Counted from the first letter of the stretch, positions 24,970 to 34,182 are shown. The stretch: 64,000 bases of DNA from Undibacterium_A arcticum (GCF_042660705.1 NZ_JBHSUQ010000001.1), one strand, 5' to 3'. Numbers and translations are program-made. The notes: a model not told the origin generated them from the sequence alone.

Positions 24970-25533
24970 TCAGCCCATATCGATGTTGTGCACGGGATTG
25001 CGCCCGTCCCAGGTGCGCGCCTGTTCGATACCCTGCTGGAACATGGCTGCCAGCTCGTCCGTCACTTCGATGAATTCAAGCAAAGTACCAGGCTCGGACG
25101 AGCCCTCCATGTAGGCCACGCGAGTGGCGGCATTTTCGCCGTTGAAACAGACCTTCAGGCCGCGCTCTTGCGCTCTGGCGACGTCGCTCTCAAGGTCGCG
25201 CGTGAACCAGGCGATGTGGTGGATACCGACCAGGCGATTGCCATTGTCGTCCTGGTAGGGGGACGACGTGTCGCTCAACACCTGGATCAACTCGATCTGC
25301 ATATCGCCCTGGTACCCCAGCGCCACGTGGATCCGGATCGCCGTTTCCTGGCCGCGATATCGGCCAGTGAGCGTGACGTTGCGAAAACACGTCCACGGAC
25401 CTATGCCCGTGTGTTCCAGCCACTGCTGTACACCTACATCGAGATCGCGTACCAGATAGCCGATTTGTCTAATGGGACCGATGCCGCTCCCGGCATCGCT
25501 GACCACCGCGACCGGCTTCTTGTCCGAGTTCAT
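24970..25533 (-). CDS. VOC-family (glyoxalase/methylmalonyl-CoA epimerase-like) protein
   Basis: A 187-residue protein with a vicinal-oxygen-chelate fold pattern: IRQIGYLVRDLDVGVQQWLEHTGIGPW in the first module and GIHHIAWFTRDLESDVARAQERGLKV in the second, closing with PGTLLEFIEV. The likely metal ligands are a His in GIHHIAWF and a Glu in LLEFIE. It resembles glyoxalase-4-type VOC proteins often found in aromatic and steroid clusters, where they may isomerise or epimerise intermediates. It is the second gene after the BaiE-like dehydratase. The first ~20 residues are non-conserved, and a start further in is possible. Confidence 0.78.
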   Translation of the reverse strand: MNSDKKPVAVVSDAGSGIGPIRQIGYLVRDLDVGVQQWLEHTGIGPWTCFRNVTLTGRYRGQETAIRIHVALGYQGDMQIELIQVLSDTSSPYQDDNGNRLVGIHHIAWFTRDLESDVARAQERGLKVCFNGENAATRVAYMEGSSEPGTLLEFIEVTDELAAMFQQGIEQARTWDGRNPVHNIDMG

Positions 25534-25574
25534 TTATGATCCTTCCGGTCTTCGTTGCTGCCGAGGGGTAAATT

Positions 25575-25742
25575 GCTAGGGTATGCGCTGGGCCTTCTGC
25601 GTATGCCGGTTGCGCCAGATGCCCAGCCAGGGGCCCCTGCCGTGAGCCGCAGCGACCGCTTCTGGAGCGCGTGCTGCGCAAAGGCCGCAGTGCGCTCGCC
25701 CGGTAGCGTGCATGCGAATGGGCTGGGACTCGGTAACGAGTG
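25575..25742 (-). pseudogene. Decayed EthD-domain remnant
   Basis: On the minus strand the frame reads LVTESQPIRM, identical over nine residues to the EthD protein at 23037-23752. After a frame change it continues LPGERTAAFAQHALQKRSLRLT, again clearly EthD. The two halves are in different frames and both flanks are missing, so this is a relic of a second EthD gene. Confidence 0.65.
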
Positions 25743-25761
25743 ACCCGGCCCGGTCGGCTTA

Positions 25762-26238
25762 TCAGCGCTTCTCAAACATATTCGCGGTGACCCGGAACTG
25801 CTCGGGGATCGGCGAGGTGACCACTTCGAACACGCGGTCATAGCCGGTGGAGTGGATTTTCCAGTGGCCGTCGCGCTTGACGTATTCGTCCTGATAGAAC
25901 GCTGTGCCTTGCAAAATCCAATTCTGTTCCAGGTTGATCACGTAGTCTTCCAGATACCACGTGCCCTTGGCCTTGTCGGGCGAGACGAGCTCGATCTCGG
26001 GGTGGTGGCCGTGATGCATGGTCAGCAGCGTGGGCTTGTCCATCAGCGCCTTGAGACCCGCGACGAATTCGGCTCGACTGTTGAAGCTGTACTTGCCGCT
26101 GTCCAGTCGGGTCGCGCAGTCTTCAGTCAAACAGGTTCCAAACAGTGCCCAATCGTGCCGATCGAGCGCGCGAAAGTAGCGATATTTGAGCTGACGAATG
26201 TGCTCAATTTCAAGAAATGCGTCCAAGGATGTCTCCAT
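25762..26238 (-). CDS. BaiE-like bile-acid 7-dehydratase family protein (SnoaL-like)
   Basis: ATG 26238 (METSLDAF) has GGAGAAG at the right distance; a start five codons earlier is less well placed. The 158-residue product aligns along its length with clostridial BaiE from memory: IEHIRQLKYRYFRALD, MHHGHHPEIEL, GTWYLED, FYQDEYVKRDGHWKIHSTGYDR. All five residues reported as catalytic in BaiE have counterparts: Tyr21, Asp26, His75, Asp98 and Arg135. BaiE removes the 7-hydroxyl as water from a 3-oxo-4-ene bile-acid derivative. A comparable dehydration of a hydroxysteroid is therefore likely here; substrate position and stereochemistry are open. First gene of its operon, with two operator-like repeats upstream. 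Confidence 0.8.
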   Translation of the reverse strand: METSLDAFLEIEHIRQLKYRYFRALDRHDWALFGTCLTEDCATRLDSGKYSFNSRAEFVAGLKALMDKPTLLTMHHGHHPEIELVSPDKAKGTWYLEDYVINLEQNWILQGTAFYQDEYVKRDGHWKIHSTGYDRVFEVVTSPIPEQFRVTANMFEKR

Positions 26239-26300
26239 TGCGTTCTTCTCCATTTATGGTTGTGGTGTCTGCTAGATGTTAAACACGCCCGACCGCCGCA

Positions 26301-26320
26301 CATCGTCCACCCGGACTATG
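26301..26320. promoter_or_regulatory. Candidate operator (site 5)
   Basis: Reads CATCGTCC-ACCC-GGACTATG, only one position away from a perfect inverted repeat. About 60 bases upstream of the BaiE-like start. Confidence 0.65.
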
Positions 26321-26345
26321 CCGCCGCCGCAATCAGGCTGCCGTC

Positions 26346-26365
26346 CGTAGTCCGAATGGATGATG
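26346..26365. promoter_or_regulatory. Candidate operator (site 6, weaker)
   Basis: Reads CGTAGTCC-GAAT-GGATGATG. It is a degenerate second copy 45 bases from site 5 (centre to centre, about four helical turns), which would put two dimers on the same face of the DNA. Confidence 0.45.
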
Positions 26366-26560
26366 GAAGAATCCTGTCCGCCTTGTAGCCTATGGCAAAA
26401 GCGTTGGTGTCGATTGCAGTCCAGTAGTGTCCGGTCTGTTTAGAAAGAAACGCTGCGCGGCCAATATTGACGCGGATTTTTAGGGATTCATGGATGCTGA
26501 CGATTCGAATTTTTGATTGCACATTTGCGATGCTTTCGGGTTTAGGCGACAGGTGATTTG

Positions 26561-27795
26561 ATGAAGCTAATGCTGCAACGCTCGATTTCTGTCTTTACCG
26601 ATTTGCGGGTACTCATATTAGATGACATCGCCTTGCAACAGGAGATGCTGGTCGACGCGTTAAATGCAATGGGAATTTCTTTCGTCACGCAGGCGGCCGA
26701 TTGTACAAGCGCATTGCGTGTCTTGCGCAGTACCGGACACAGCTTTGATATCGTGCTCTGCAACATGAAAATGAAGGGCATGGATGAGGGTGAGTTTATT
26801 TACCATGCAGCTCAATGCAACGTGGGCGGCTTCATCCTGATGTCGGTGGCGAAGGACGAGCTGCTTTGTTCGGCAACAACAATTGCCCATGGATGCGGAT
26901 CACATGTGCTAGGCGTATTAGCTAGTGCGAATGAAACTGGCGGACTCAGGCAGCTGTTGTTGTGCTATCTCGATACTGCTGCAGCAGCGCCGAGCAATGA
27001 GGACAAGCCGTGGTCGCAGCAGTGGACCCGGAGTGAACTGGTATCGGCACTCAACGGCAATCAGTTTGTGCCATTTTTTCAGCCGAAAATTGACCTCGAT
27101 ACCGGCGTTCCGACCTGCGTCGAAATCCTTGCTCGCTGGAATCACCCCGACCTGGGTATGTTGCCACCAAGTCAGTTTGTCGAATTGATGGAACAGGAAG
27201 GGTTGATTGACCAATTGACTGGATCCTTGCTTCTGCAGTCGCTGGCATGCGCCAGGGAATGTGCTGCCAGCGGAAGGGACATCGGGTTCGCAATTAACGT
27301 CTCTCCACTCACGTTACAGGATGCGCGCACGCCCACCCGGATTTGCTCGCTGGTGAAGGCATGCGGGCTTTCTCCTGCACGGATAACGATTGAAGTAACC
27401 GAGACTGCCTCTGCGAAAGTTTCACGCGGGTACTTGAATCGCTAACGCGACTGCGCATGCAGGGCTTTGAAATTTCAGTCGATGATTTTGGGATGGGGTA
27501 TTCCTCGTTGCAACAGTTAAGTCGGATGCCGTTCACGGAACTCAAGATTGACCGCAGTTTTATAAGCGATGTGTCAAGTAACACAAAGTCGGCTGCGATC
27601 CTGGAATCCATCATCCAACTTGCCGGAAAACTGCGCCTGCGCACGGTGGCCGAAGGGATTGAAACCAGCGATGAACTCGATTTGGTGCAATCACTGGGCT
27701 GCGGTGTCGGTCAGGGATTTTTACTAGGCCGGCCGATGGCGCAGCCGGATTTGATCGACTATCTGGAGCAGACGCCATCACTTGAGGCGGCATAG
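26561..27795 (+). CDS. Receiver-like/EAL-domain protein (c-di-GMP phosphodiesterase; one frameshift)
   Basis: The N-terminus (about residues 15-130) looks like a response-regulator receiver (RVLILDDIALQQEMLVDAL), but the phosphoacceptor position reads CNMKMKGMDE: Asn replaces Asp, so it is probably not phosphorylated. The EAL domain follows with its catalytic motifs: CVEILARWNHP (EIL variant), INVSPLTL, ITIEVTE, DDFGMGYSSL, LKIDRSFI, AEGIET and GQGFLLGRPM. All metal and general-base residues appear present, so c-di-GMP hydrolysis is likely. The frame breaks at GGG 27428-27430; one added G restores VLESLTRLRMQGFEISVDDFG. It is divergent from the BaiE-like operon across two operator repeats, so the steroid signal may feed into c-di-GMP levels. 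Confidence 0.82.
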
Positions 27796-28061
27796 GGAAG
27801 CGTGTTCACCAGATTGTCTTTCCGAATACGGCGTTGTCGCCGTTGACCATCGCCGCGTTGTACAGGAATTGTCGGAAGATGAAATTGATCTTCAAATGCG
27901 TACGGATTCTTTCGGTCTCCGTATTCAAAAAAACCAGTTTTCATGCGCCTTGCAGCCCGATCTATCGACTCTAGAATCGCCACTCGGCGCTAACCAATTG
28001 AATTTGTTTGAGTTTTAACTGGACACTACTGATTGCAGCCACAACCACATAAAGGATAAAA

Positions 28062-28610
28062 ATGACGATCATGCTCGAACTGGGCGCGCGCCTGCGCATA
28101 TTGGAAGACCTGGAAGCGATCCGCAAGCTCAAGGCACGCTATTTCTTCTGCTGCGACCAGAAGGATCCGCAGGGTGTGCGCGACTGCTTCGCGCCGGGAA
28201 AGGTGTTGATCGACTATGGGCGCATCGGCGTGTTCCACGATCGGGATCAACTGGCCGAGGTATTCGAGCGTCTCGGCTGTCAAGAACACATCGTCGAGAT
28301 GCACCATGGCGAGAATCCACAGATCACCATAGTCGACGACACAAATGCGCGCGGCACCTGGGGACTGTATTACCACCTAATCAACACGCGCGAGCGCTCC
28401 ATCACGCAGCTGGGCGCCTACTACGAGGACGAATACCGCAAGCTCGACAACGAGTGGAAGATCAGCAAGACGCGCTGCGTCGTGACGTCCACGCTGGTGA
28501 TGGACCTGGCCGACGGGATGGCGAAGATCCTGTTCGCGGGCCGCGCTGCGCCGGTTGCGGTAGACGATCCGATAGCACCAAGCGTAGAAAGCGCCGAGAA
28601 AATTCACTGA
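28062..28610 (+). CDS. SnoaL-like (NTF2-fold) protein, BaiE-related
   Basis: A 182-residue protein with AAAGGAT before ATG 28062. It aligns with the BaiE group: LEAIRKLKARYFFCCDQKD (Tyr27, Asp32) and MHHGENPQITI (His81). The positions equivalent to BaiE Asp106 and Arg146 are Tyr and Val. A different reaction or a non-dehydratase role is therefore possible. A 40-residue C-terminal extension (LADGMAKILFAGRAAPVAVDDP) is unusual. It leads a plus-strand operon with three SDRs. No operator repeat was found in the 266 bases upstream. Confidence 0.75.
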   Translation: MTIMLELGARLRILEDLEAIRKLKARYFFCCDQKDPQGVRDCFAPGKVLIDYGRIGVFHDRDQLAEVFERLGCQEHIVEMHHGENPQITIVDDTNARGTWGLYYHLINTRERSITQLGAYYEDEYRKLDNEWKISKTRCVVTSTLVMDLADGMAKILFAGRAAPVAVDDPIAPSVESAEKIH

Positions 28611-28620
28611 AGGAGTTGGC

Positions 28621-29487
28621 ATGAGCAATAAAAAAGAACCGATCGTCGCCGTGGTCACCGGTGCCTCGCGGGGTGCCGGCAAAGGCATCGCATTGGCGCT
28701 TGGCGCGGCCGGCGCCACCGTATACATCACCGGCCGCACCGAGCGCGAAGGGAGCGCGGCTTTACCCGGAACGATCCATGCGACGGCAAGCGAAATCGAT
28801 GCATTGGGCGGCAAGGGCATCGCCGTCGCCTGCGATCATCGCGATGACAGCCAGGTGCGCATGCTGTTCGAGCGGGTCCGACAAGAGTCGGGACGGCTCG
28901 ACATTCTGGTCAATAACGCCACTTTCCTGCACGACGAACTGATCCTGCCGGGAGGGTTTTGGGAAAAGCCGTTGGAGCTTGTGAACATCCTCGATGTCGG
29001 CCTGCGTTCGGCCTATGTGGCTAGCTGGTTCGCCGCGCCCCTGATGGTGGCACGCCGCCAGGGGTTGATCGTGTTCACGTCCTCGTTCGGCGCAAGCTGC
29101 TACATGCACGGGCCCGGGTATGGCGCGCAGAAGGTCGGCGTGGACAAGTTCGCCAAGGACATGGCGGTCGACCTGCGTCCCCACAACGTGGCTGCCCTGT
29201 CTATCTGGATGGGTCCGCTGCGGACGGAACGGACCATGCGGGTCTGGGAGCAACATCCCGAGCAATACGCCGATTTCGCCCCGGTCGCGGAAAGCCCCGA
29301 ATTCACCGGGAAGATCATTCACGCGCTGTATCGCGACCTGCGCCTGCTGGACAAGTCGGGGCTGGTGCTGGTGGGCGCCGAGGTGGCGCAAGAGTATGGC
29401 GTCATCGACGTCGACGGCAAGCGACCGCCCTCCTACCGCGACTTGCTCGGCGGGCCGGTCCAGGCGCACGCGGCCAAGGTTGAGTGA
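28621..29487 (+). CDS. SDR-family oxidoreductase (DHRS1-like)
   Basis: A 288-residue SDR, AAGGAG before ATG. It resembles the DHRS1 subgroup: TGASRGAGKGIALALG with Ala in place of Ile, GRTEREGSAALPGTI, LDILVNNATFLHDELILPGGFWEKP, SSFGASCYMHGPGYGAQKVG (Ser and YxxxK) and a C-terminal segment STKSGLVLVG-like (DKSGLVLVGAEVAQEYG). DHRS1 relatives reduce steroids and carbonyl compounds. Ten bases separate it from the upstream SnoaL-like gene. Confidence 0.83.
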   Translation: MSNKKEPIVAVVTGASRGAGKGIALALGAAGATVYITGRTEREGSAALPGTIHATASEIDALGGKGIAVACDHRDDSQVRMLFERVRQESGRLDILVNNATFLHDELILPGGFWEKPLELVNILDVGLRSAYVASWFAAPLMVARRQGLIVFTSSFGASCYMHGPGYGAQKVGVDKFAKDMAVDLRPHNVAALSIWMGPLRTERTMRVWEQHPEQYADFAPVAESPEFTGKIIHALYRDLRLLDKSGLVLVGAEVAQEYGVIDVDGKRPPSYRDLLGGPVQAHAAKVE

Positions 29488-29518
29488 ATTTTTCGTTAAC
29501 AGAACAAGGATGGGACCC

Positions 29519-30274
29519 ATGAAGACTATCAAAGATAAAGTTGCATTAATCACTGGCGCCGGGCAAGGCGTAGGGCAAGGCATCGCCTACGCGCTTGCCG
29601 CGCAAGGCGTGAAGGTTGCAGTCGTGGGCCGCACGCTCAGCAAGCTGGAAGACACCTGTGCAGAAATCCGCCGTCGCGGCGGCATCGCGGAGGCGTTCGT
29701 ATGCGACGTGATGATCAAGGAACAGATTGACCGTTGCGTCGAGCAGGTAGTGGCGCGCTTCGGCAGCCTCAACATCCTCGTCAACAATGCGCAAGTGGTG
29801 CCGCTGGGCCGCCTGCTGGAGGTCAGCGACGAAGCCTTCATGCAGGGCATTGATTCGGGACCGCTCGCGACGCTGCGCATGATGCGCGCCTGCTATCCCT
29901 ACCTGAAGGGCGATGGCGCAGTGGTGAACTTCGCCTCGTCTGCCGCCGTGCGCTGGGACGCATCAGGTTACGGCGCCTATGCCGCGGTAAAGGAAGCGAT
30001 CCGCGCCCTGACTCGCGCAGCGGCTTGCGAATGGGGCGCGGACGGCATCCGGGTCAACGCGGTCGCGCCGCACGCGATGTCGCCGGGCATGGAAGGCTGG
30101 GTCGCGGCGCGGCCAGAGGAAGCGGCAGCGTTCTTCAAGACCATCCCGCTGGGCCGCGTGGGCGACTGCGAACAGGACATCGGCCGCGCGATCGTGTTCC
30201 TGGTCGGGGCCGACGCCGGTTACCTTACCGGCGCGACGATCCCGCTCGACGGCGGCCAAGCTTACTGGGGCTGA
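29519..30274 (+). CDS. SDR-family oxidoreductase
   Basis: A 251-residue classical SDR from ATG 29519 (AAGGATGGG upstream); an open extension further upstream overlaps the preceding gene and is a frame shadow. Motifs: TGAGQGVGQGIA, FGSLNILVNNAQ, VNFASSAAVRWDASGYGAYAAVK and TGATIPLDGGQ. The Tyr in YGAYAAVKEA serves the YxxxK pattern. GRTLSK after strand 2 suggests NADP. Third gene of the SnoaL-SDR-SDR-SDR operon. Confidence 0.83.
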   Translation: MKTIKDKVALITGAGQGVGQGIAYALAAQGVKVAVVGRTLSKLEDTCAEIRRRGGIAEAFVCDVMIKEQIDRCVEQVVARFGSLNILVNNAQVVPLGRLLEVSDEAFMQGIDSGPLATLRMMRACYPYLKGDGAVVNFASSAAVRWDASGYGAYAAVKEAIRALTRAAACEWGADGIRVNAVAPHAMSPGMEGWVAARPEEAAAFFKTIPLGRVGDCEQDIGRAIVFLVGADAGYLTGATIPLDGGQAYWG

Positions 30275-30385
30275 GACCGCGCTTAAAAGCCGCCGGCCCA
30301 GCTGGGGACCGGCACCACAACAACTGGCCTCGGCCTCCCGGCGGCAGCGCTGCCGGAGGCCAAGCCGAAACGGAGGAATCAAATT

Positions 30386-31162
30386 ATGGATCGATTGACA
30401 AACAAGGTCGCGATAGTCACCGGAGGCGCTCGCGGCATGGGCGCGGAGACCTGCCGGCTGTTCGTGCAGGAGGGGGCGCGGGTCGTCATCGCGGACCTGC
30501 TGGAGGCGGAGGGCGAGGCCCTCGCCCGCGAGTTGGGGGACACCGCCTGCTTCCGCCGCCTGGACGTCAGCGACGAGGCCAACTGGGAGAGCCTGGTGGC
30601 GGAGGCAGTGGAGCGCTTCGGCCGGATCGACGTGCTCGTCAACAACGCCGCGGTGCTGGTGTTCGGCGCGATCGACGAGTTATCGAAGCGCGACTTCGAG
30701 CGGGCAGTCTCGGTCAACCTGGTAGGCACCTTCCTGGGCATTCGCGCGGTCGCACCGATCATGAAGAGCCAGCGCGCGGGTTCCATCGTCAACATCTCGT
30801 CCGTCGACGGTTTGCGCGGCGTCAACGCCCTTGCGGCCTACGTGTCCAGCAAATGGGGCGTGCGCGGGCTGACCAAGGTGGCCGCCCTTGAGCTCGGCCA
30901 TCACGGCGTGCGCGTGAACTCGGTCCATCCAGGTGGGGTGAATACCGTCATGTCCAATCCCGCTGGAGCACCGCTGGAAGAGGTCAACAAGCAGTACGCG
31001 AATGTACCCATGCAACGCGTCGGCAACCCGGAAGAGATCGCCCGGGCGACCCTGTTCCTGGCGAGTGATGAGGCGTCCTATTGCAACGGCAGTGAGCTGG
31101 CCGTCGATGGCGGCATGGCGGCGGGTGCGTACTACCCCGGCTTGCCGGGCGCGCCCGCGTGA
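30386..31162 (+). CDS. SDR-family oxidoreductase (3-alpha/20-beta-HSD-like)
   Basis: A 258-residue SDR behind GGAGGAATC. Motifs: TGGARGMGAETC, FGRIDVLVNNAA, VNISSVDGLRGVNALAAYVSSKWG (YxxxK), NSVHPGGVNTVM and NGSELAVDGGMAAG. This arrangement is typical of 3-alpha,20-beta-hydroxysteroid dehydrogenases; Asp in VIADLLEAE indicates NAD. Fourth gene of the operon, 111 bases after the preceding SDR. An 8-bp imperfect stem at 31167-31199 follows. Confidence 0.85.
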   Translation: MDRLTNKVAIVTGGARGMGAETCRLFVQEGARVVIADLLEAEGEALARELGDTACFRRLDVSDEANWESLVAEAVERFGRIDVLVNNAAVLVFGAIDELSKRDFERAVSVNLVGTFLGIRAVAPIMKSQRAGSIVNISSVDGLRGVNALAAYVSSKWGVRGLTKVAALELGHHGVRVNSVHPGGVNTVMSNPAGAPLEEVNKQYANVPMQRVGNPEEIARATLFLASDEASYCNGSELAVDGGMAAGAYYPGLPGAPA

Positions 31163-31414
31163 GCGTGAGCCGCAGCCGGATGCGGGTGGCTTGCGGCTCC
31201 TTATGGAATGGACGCATCTTCGGCTTCTGCTCTAGGCTGCCTACTCCAGTGATCGGTAACGCTGGCACAACTGCTTATGCGCGCGCCAGGCGCTGTCCTG
31301 AATCGCTTCCGGTGTGCGTTCAGCCCGTCTTGCGTGCCGCATGCCGATATGTCCACGCCGCGTCGATTGCGAAACCAGGGCGGAACCGGGATCGAACCGG
31401 AGCGAGGATTGAGA

Positions 31415-32473
31415 TTAAAGCGCCGGATAGTCGATATAGCCGGCGGGGCCTGGCGTATAGAGGGTTTGCGGGTCGAAGTCCGCCAGGCGACGGCCCTCAC
31501 GAAACCGCCGCACCAAGTCGGGGTTGGCGATGAAGGGACGGCCAAAGGAGACCGCGTCCGTCGTCCCGTCGGCGATCAGCCGTTGCGCACCGTCGTGCTC
31601 GACGCTCTCGTTCAGAATCAGTGCGCCCTGGTAATGGGTCTTGACCACCGCCAGGCTGTCGATTTCCGGGGTGGGCAGCCAGATCAGATGTAGATAGGCC
31701 AGCCTCATCGGCGTGACGGCCCGAAGTAGAGCGCTGTAGGTTTCGCCGGGATCGTCGTCGTGCAAATCGTTGAACGGGTTGCCGGGACAGATTCTCAGGC
31801 CGACGCGACCGGAGCCCGCCTCGTCGCTCATCCCCTCGATCGTTTCCACCACGAATCGAATGCGGTTTTCGACTGGCCCGCCGTAGCGGTCGGTGCGCCG
31901 ATTGGTCCCTGTGGACAGGAACTGCATGGGCAAATAGCCGCTCGCGCAGTGCAGTTCCACTCCGTCGAATCCGGCTGCCAGGGCTTTGGCCGTGGCTACG
32001 CGGAACTCGCCGATAACGTTGGGCACTTCCGCGGCCGACAGTGCGCGCGGCTCGTCGAAGTCCACCATACCGACGCCGTCGGCGAAGATTCGTCCACGCG
32101 CGCGGATCACCGAGGGTGCGACGGTCTGTGCATCCGGCCCCTTATTCAGCCGGCTGCCGATGCGTCCGCAATGCATCAATTGCAGGACGATCCGTCCCCC
32201 CTCGGCGTGGACTGCGTCAGTGACGGTGCGCCATCCCCGGATCTGCCCTGCCGTATGGATGCCGGGGGTGCGGCAGTAGCCCTTGCCGTGCTTGCTCGGG
32301 TACGTGCCTTCCGCGACGATGAGTCCCGCCGTAGCACGCTGGCGGTAGTACTCGACGTGCAGCGCAGTCGGCTCGTCGCCGGGGCCGGCACGGCTGCGCG
32401 TCATCGGCGCCATGACAATGCGGTTGGCTAGTGCAAGGTCGCCCAGCCGCACGGGGTCGAACAATATCGTCAT
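31415..32473 (-). CDS. Old yellow enzyme-family alkene reductase (FMN)
   Basis: Complete 352-residue OYE/NemA-type protein. It begins MTILFDPVRLGDLALANRIVMAPMTRSRA; the FMN/substrate site segments are QLMHCGRIG, FDGVELHCASGYLPMQFLSTGTNRRTDRYGG and the phosphate-binding VSFGRPFIANPDLV. The substrate-anion ligands normally His-Asn or His-His appear here as H-C-A in ELHCASGYL (usual ELHGAHGYL), an atypical pair. It would reduce activated C=C bonds such as a steroid enone. Convergent with the SDR operon; a GAGG site precedes ATG 32473. Confidence 0.88.
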   Translation of the reverse strand: MTILFDPVRLGDLALANRIVMAPMTRSRAGPGDEPTALHVEYYRQRATAGLIVAEGTYPSKHGKGYCRTPGIHTAGQIRGWRTVTDAVHAEGGRIVLQLMHCGRIGSRLNKGPDAQTVAPSVIRARGRIFADGVGMVDFDEPRALSAAEVPNVIGEFRVATAKALAAGFDGVELHCASGYLPMQFLSTGTNRRTDRYGGPVENRIRFVVETIEGMSDEAGSGRVGLRICPGNPFNDLHDDDPGETYSALLRAVTPMRLAYLHLIWLPTPEIDSLAVVKTHYQGALILNESVEHDGAQRLIADGTTDAVSFGRPFIANPDLVRRFREGRRLADFDPQTLYTPGPAGYIDYPAL

Positions 32474-32794
32474 GCTTAGTCCTCGTTAAAGTTCATGCAA
32501 ATGTGAATGGGTTTGCGAGTGATCCCCATCGGGAGTACTCGTTCGCTCCTCAGCCGGGTAGCGCCGTGCCAGCATGGTATTCCCAAGAAACTTCCCCGAC
32601 AAAGAGGCTATCGCTTCGGCACCAGGGGCCGCGTCGATACAGTCCCTGCGAAATAAGCGTCTTCAATTCAACAGTGGTAGCGCCGCAGCGCAGCTTCCGG
32701 GCCAAGCCGCCCGCGACCGAGTCGCAGGCGGCGATACGATACAGCCACACTGTGCAAGGGGTCGAGCGTGCCCGCAGCGAGACCGGAGCTGCGC
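32474..32794. other. Intergenic region, no gene recognised
   Basis: 321 bases between the OYE start and the end of DUF1329 copy C. It must hold the OYE promoter. Open frames on both strands are Arg/Ala-rich with no ribosome sites; no operator-like repeat was found. Confidence 0.45.
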
Positions 32795-34167
32795 TCAAAG
32801 CCCCGTGCGGCGCGCCGCGTCGGCGGTGAACTCCTCCGGGGAGAGGCCACCATCGTTCAACCGCGTCTTTTCTCGCCGTTCGTTATTCAGGCGATCGGCC
32901 ATATAGGCGCCCGAAGTCAGGTCATGATAGACCGATACCCGGGCCTGGAATGCCTGCATCTCATAGGCATAAATGTAGTTGACCATCGCCATGCGCCAGA
33001 GCTGGCCGCGCGCATCGTAGTTATCGGACATCACCGCGTGCCACGTATCCTCATCCAGGTACATCACGCGCTTGGCATACTGATGGCGATAGCCGTCCTT
33101 CAGCGTACCCTCGAGCACCCAGACGCGATGCAGTTCATAGCGCATGTAGTCCGGATTCACATGACCGGTCTTCAGGATGTCGGCATACATGATGCTGGGG
33201 TCGTCGAACCGGTAACCATTGTAGGGAATATAGAGTTCCTTCTTTCCGACGATTTCCAGTCGTAACGCTCCGGTGAGCCGTTGAACAAACGGTCGTCGTC
33301 CACTGTCCTGAATCCACCGGCCCCCTGGGGCATATCGAACCCGAATGCGGGCAGTTGACGCACGCGTCGGGTACCGGGGTTGTACTGCCACGCCTGCCGC
33401 GGGTTCTGCTTGTGGTTGTAAGACTCCTGACCGACGATGATCTCGCCCTTGTTGCGCTCAGGCAGCATCGTCAAGGAATAGAAGTACGCCTGTACGCCCT
33501 CGGTCTTTTTCCGATGCTTCGGATCGTTATAATCTGACAGATTCTTCGTCGATACCCGTCCCCATGCGATATTGCCGTCGGGGTACACGACCGCCTGGTC
33601 ATTGGTAGAGACCTCCGTCCACGCCCGAGTCGGGAGCAGGGTGTTCCACAACAGTTCCAGGCCGTTCTTCGGGATCGGGAACGGCACCGCACCGCTCGTC
33701 GCATTCACGCCGAATCCCTGGTCGGCCAGTTCGGCGCTCAGCGCGTTCTGCCTGGCGACTTCGCATGCGTAGTCGGCATAGCGGAAGTCGCGGTGCGACG
33801 GGTAGAGCGGGATGCGGAAGGTGTCCGGATACTTCTTGAGCAGCGCCTTCTCTCCGTCGGAGAGTCGGTTCGCGTACTGCTCCATGTTCTTGGCCGTGAT
33901 CACGAACAGCGGCTTCTCGTTCGCGTAAGGATCGGGATGATGCACGCCCGTTCCCTTAAAGTTGATGCCGGGCGGCACGCCCAGCCACTTGCCGCTGAAG
34001 GCGGGAATCGTGGCGTCCTGGTTTCCGGCTTTCTCCGCGCCCACGCAAGTGAATTCCTTGCCGAGCTTTGTGGCTTCCTCCGCCGATACCTTGGCCCAGG
34101 CCCCCTGCGAGGCGACACTGAGGACCGCGACCGAAACCATGGCGAGTTGAATGGACTTCCGAATCAT
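32795..34167 (-). CDS. DUF1329 protein, copy C (one frameshift)
   Basis: Third DUF1329 gene, about 457 residues. ATG 34167 (MIRKSIQLAMV) fits the AAAGGA site better than the ATG two codons upstream. Signal peptide MIRKSIQLAMVSVAVLSVASQGAWA. Landmarks as in the other copies (ATIPAFSGKWLGVPPGINFKG, YNPGTRRVRQLPAFGFDMPQG, YELHRVWVLEGTLK). The frame breaks at TTT 33253-33255; one extra base restores DWKIVGKKELYIPYNGY. More divergent from copies A and B than they are from each other. Last gene of the FadD3-SDR-SDR-SnoaL-Rieske operon. Its usual DUF1302 partner survives only as a C-terminal scar immediately upstream. Confidence 0.85.
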
Positions 34168-34182
34168 GATCATTCCTTTCCG

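Larger units (their letters stand above)
26239..26560. other. Divergent promoter region (BaiE-like operon / REC-EAL gene)
   Basis: 322 bases without a gene; holds the two operator-like repeats at 26301-26320 and 26346-26365. The right half is AT-rich and could hold the promoter of the REC-EAL gene. Confidence 0.55.

Noticed and set aside
27898..27925. Inverted repeat TACGGA...TCCGTA upstream of the SnoaL-like gene at 28062
   Set aside because: Six-base arms with an 11-base spacer and no match to the operator family; likely chance.
31167..31199. Imperfect stem (GAGCCGCA/TGCGGCTC, 17-base loop) after the SDR operon
   Set aside because: Only 8 bp with a long loop and no T-run; too weak to call a terminator.
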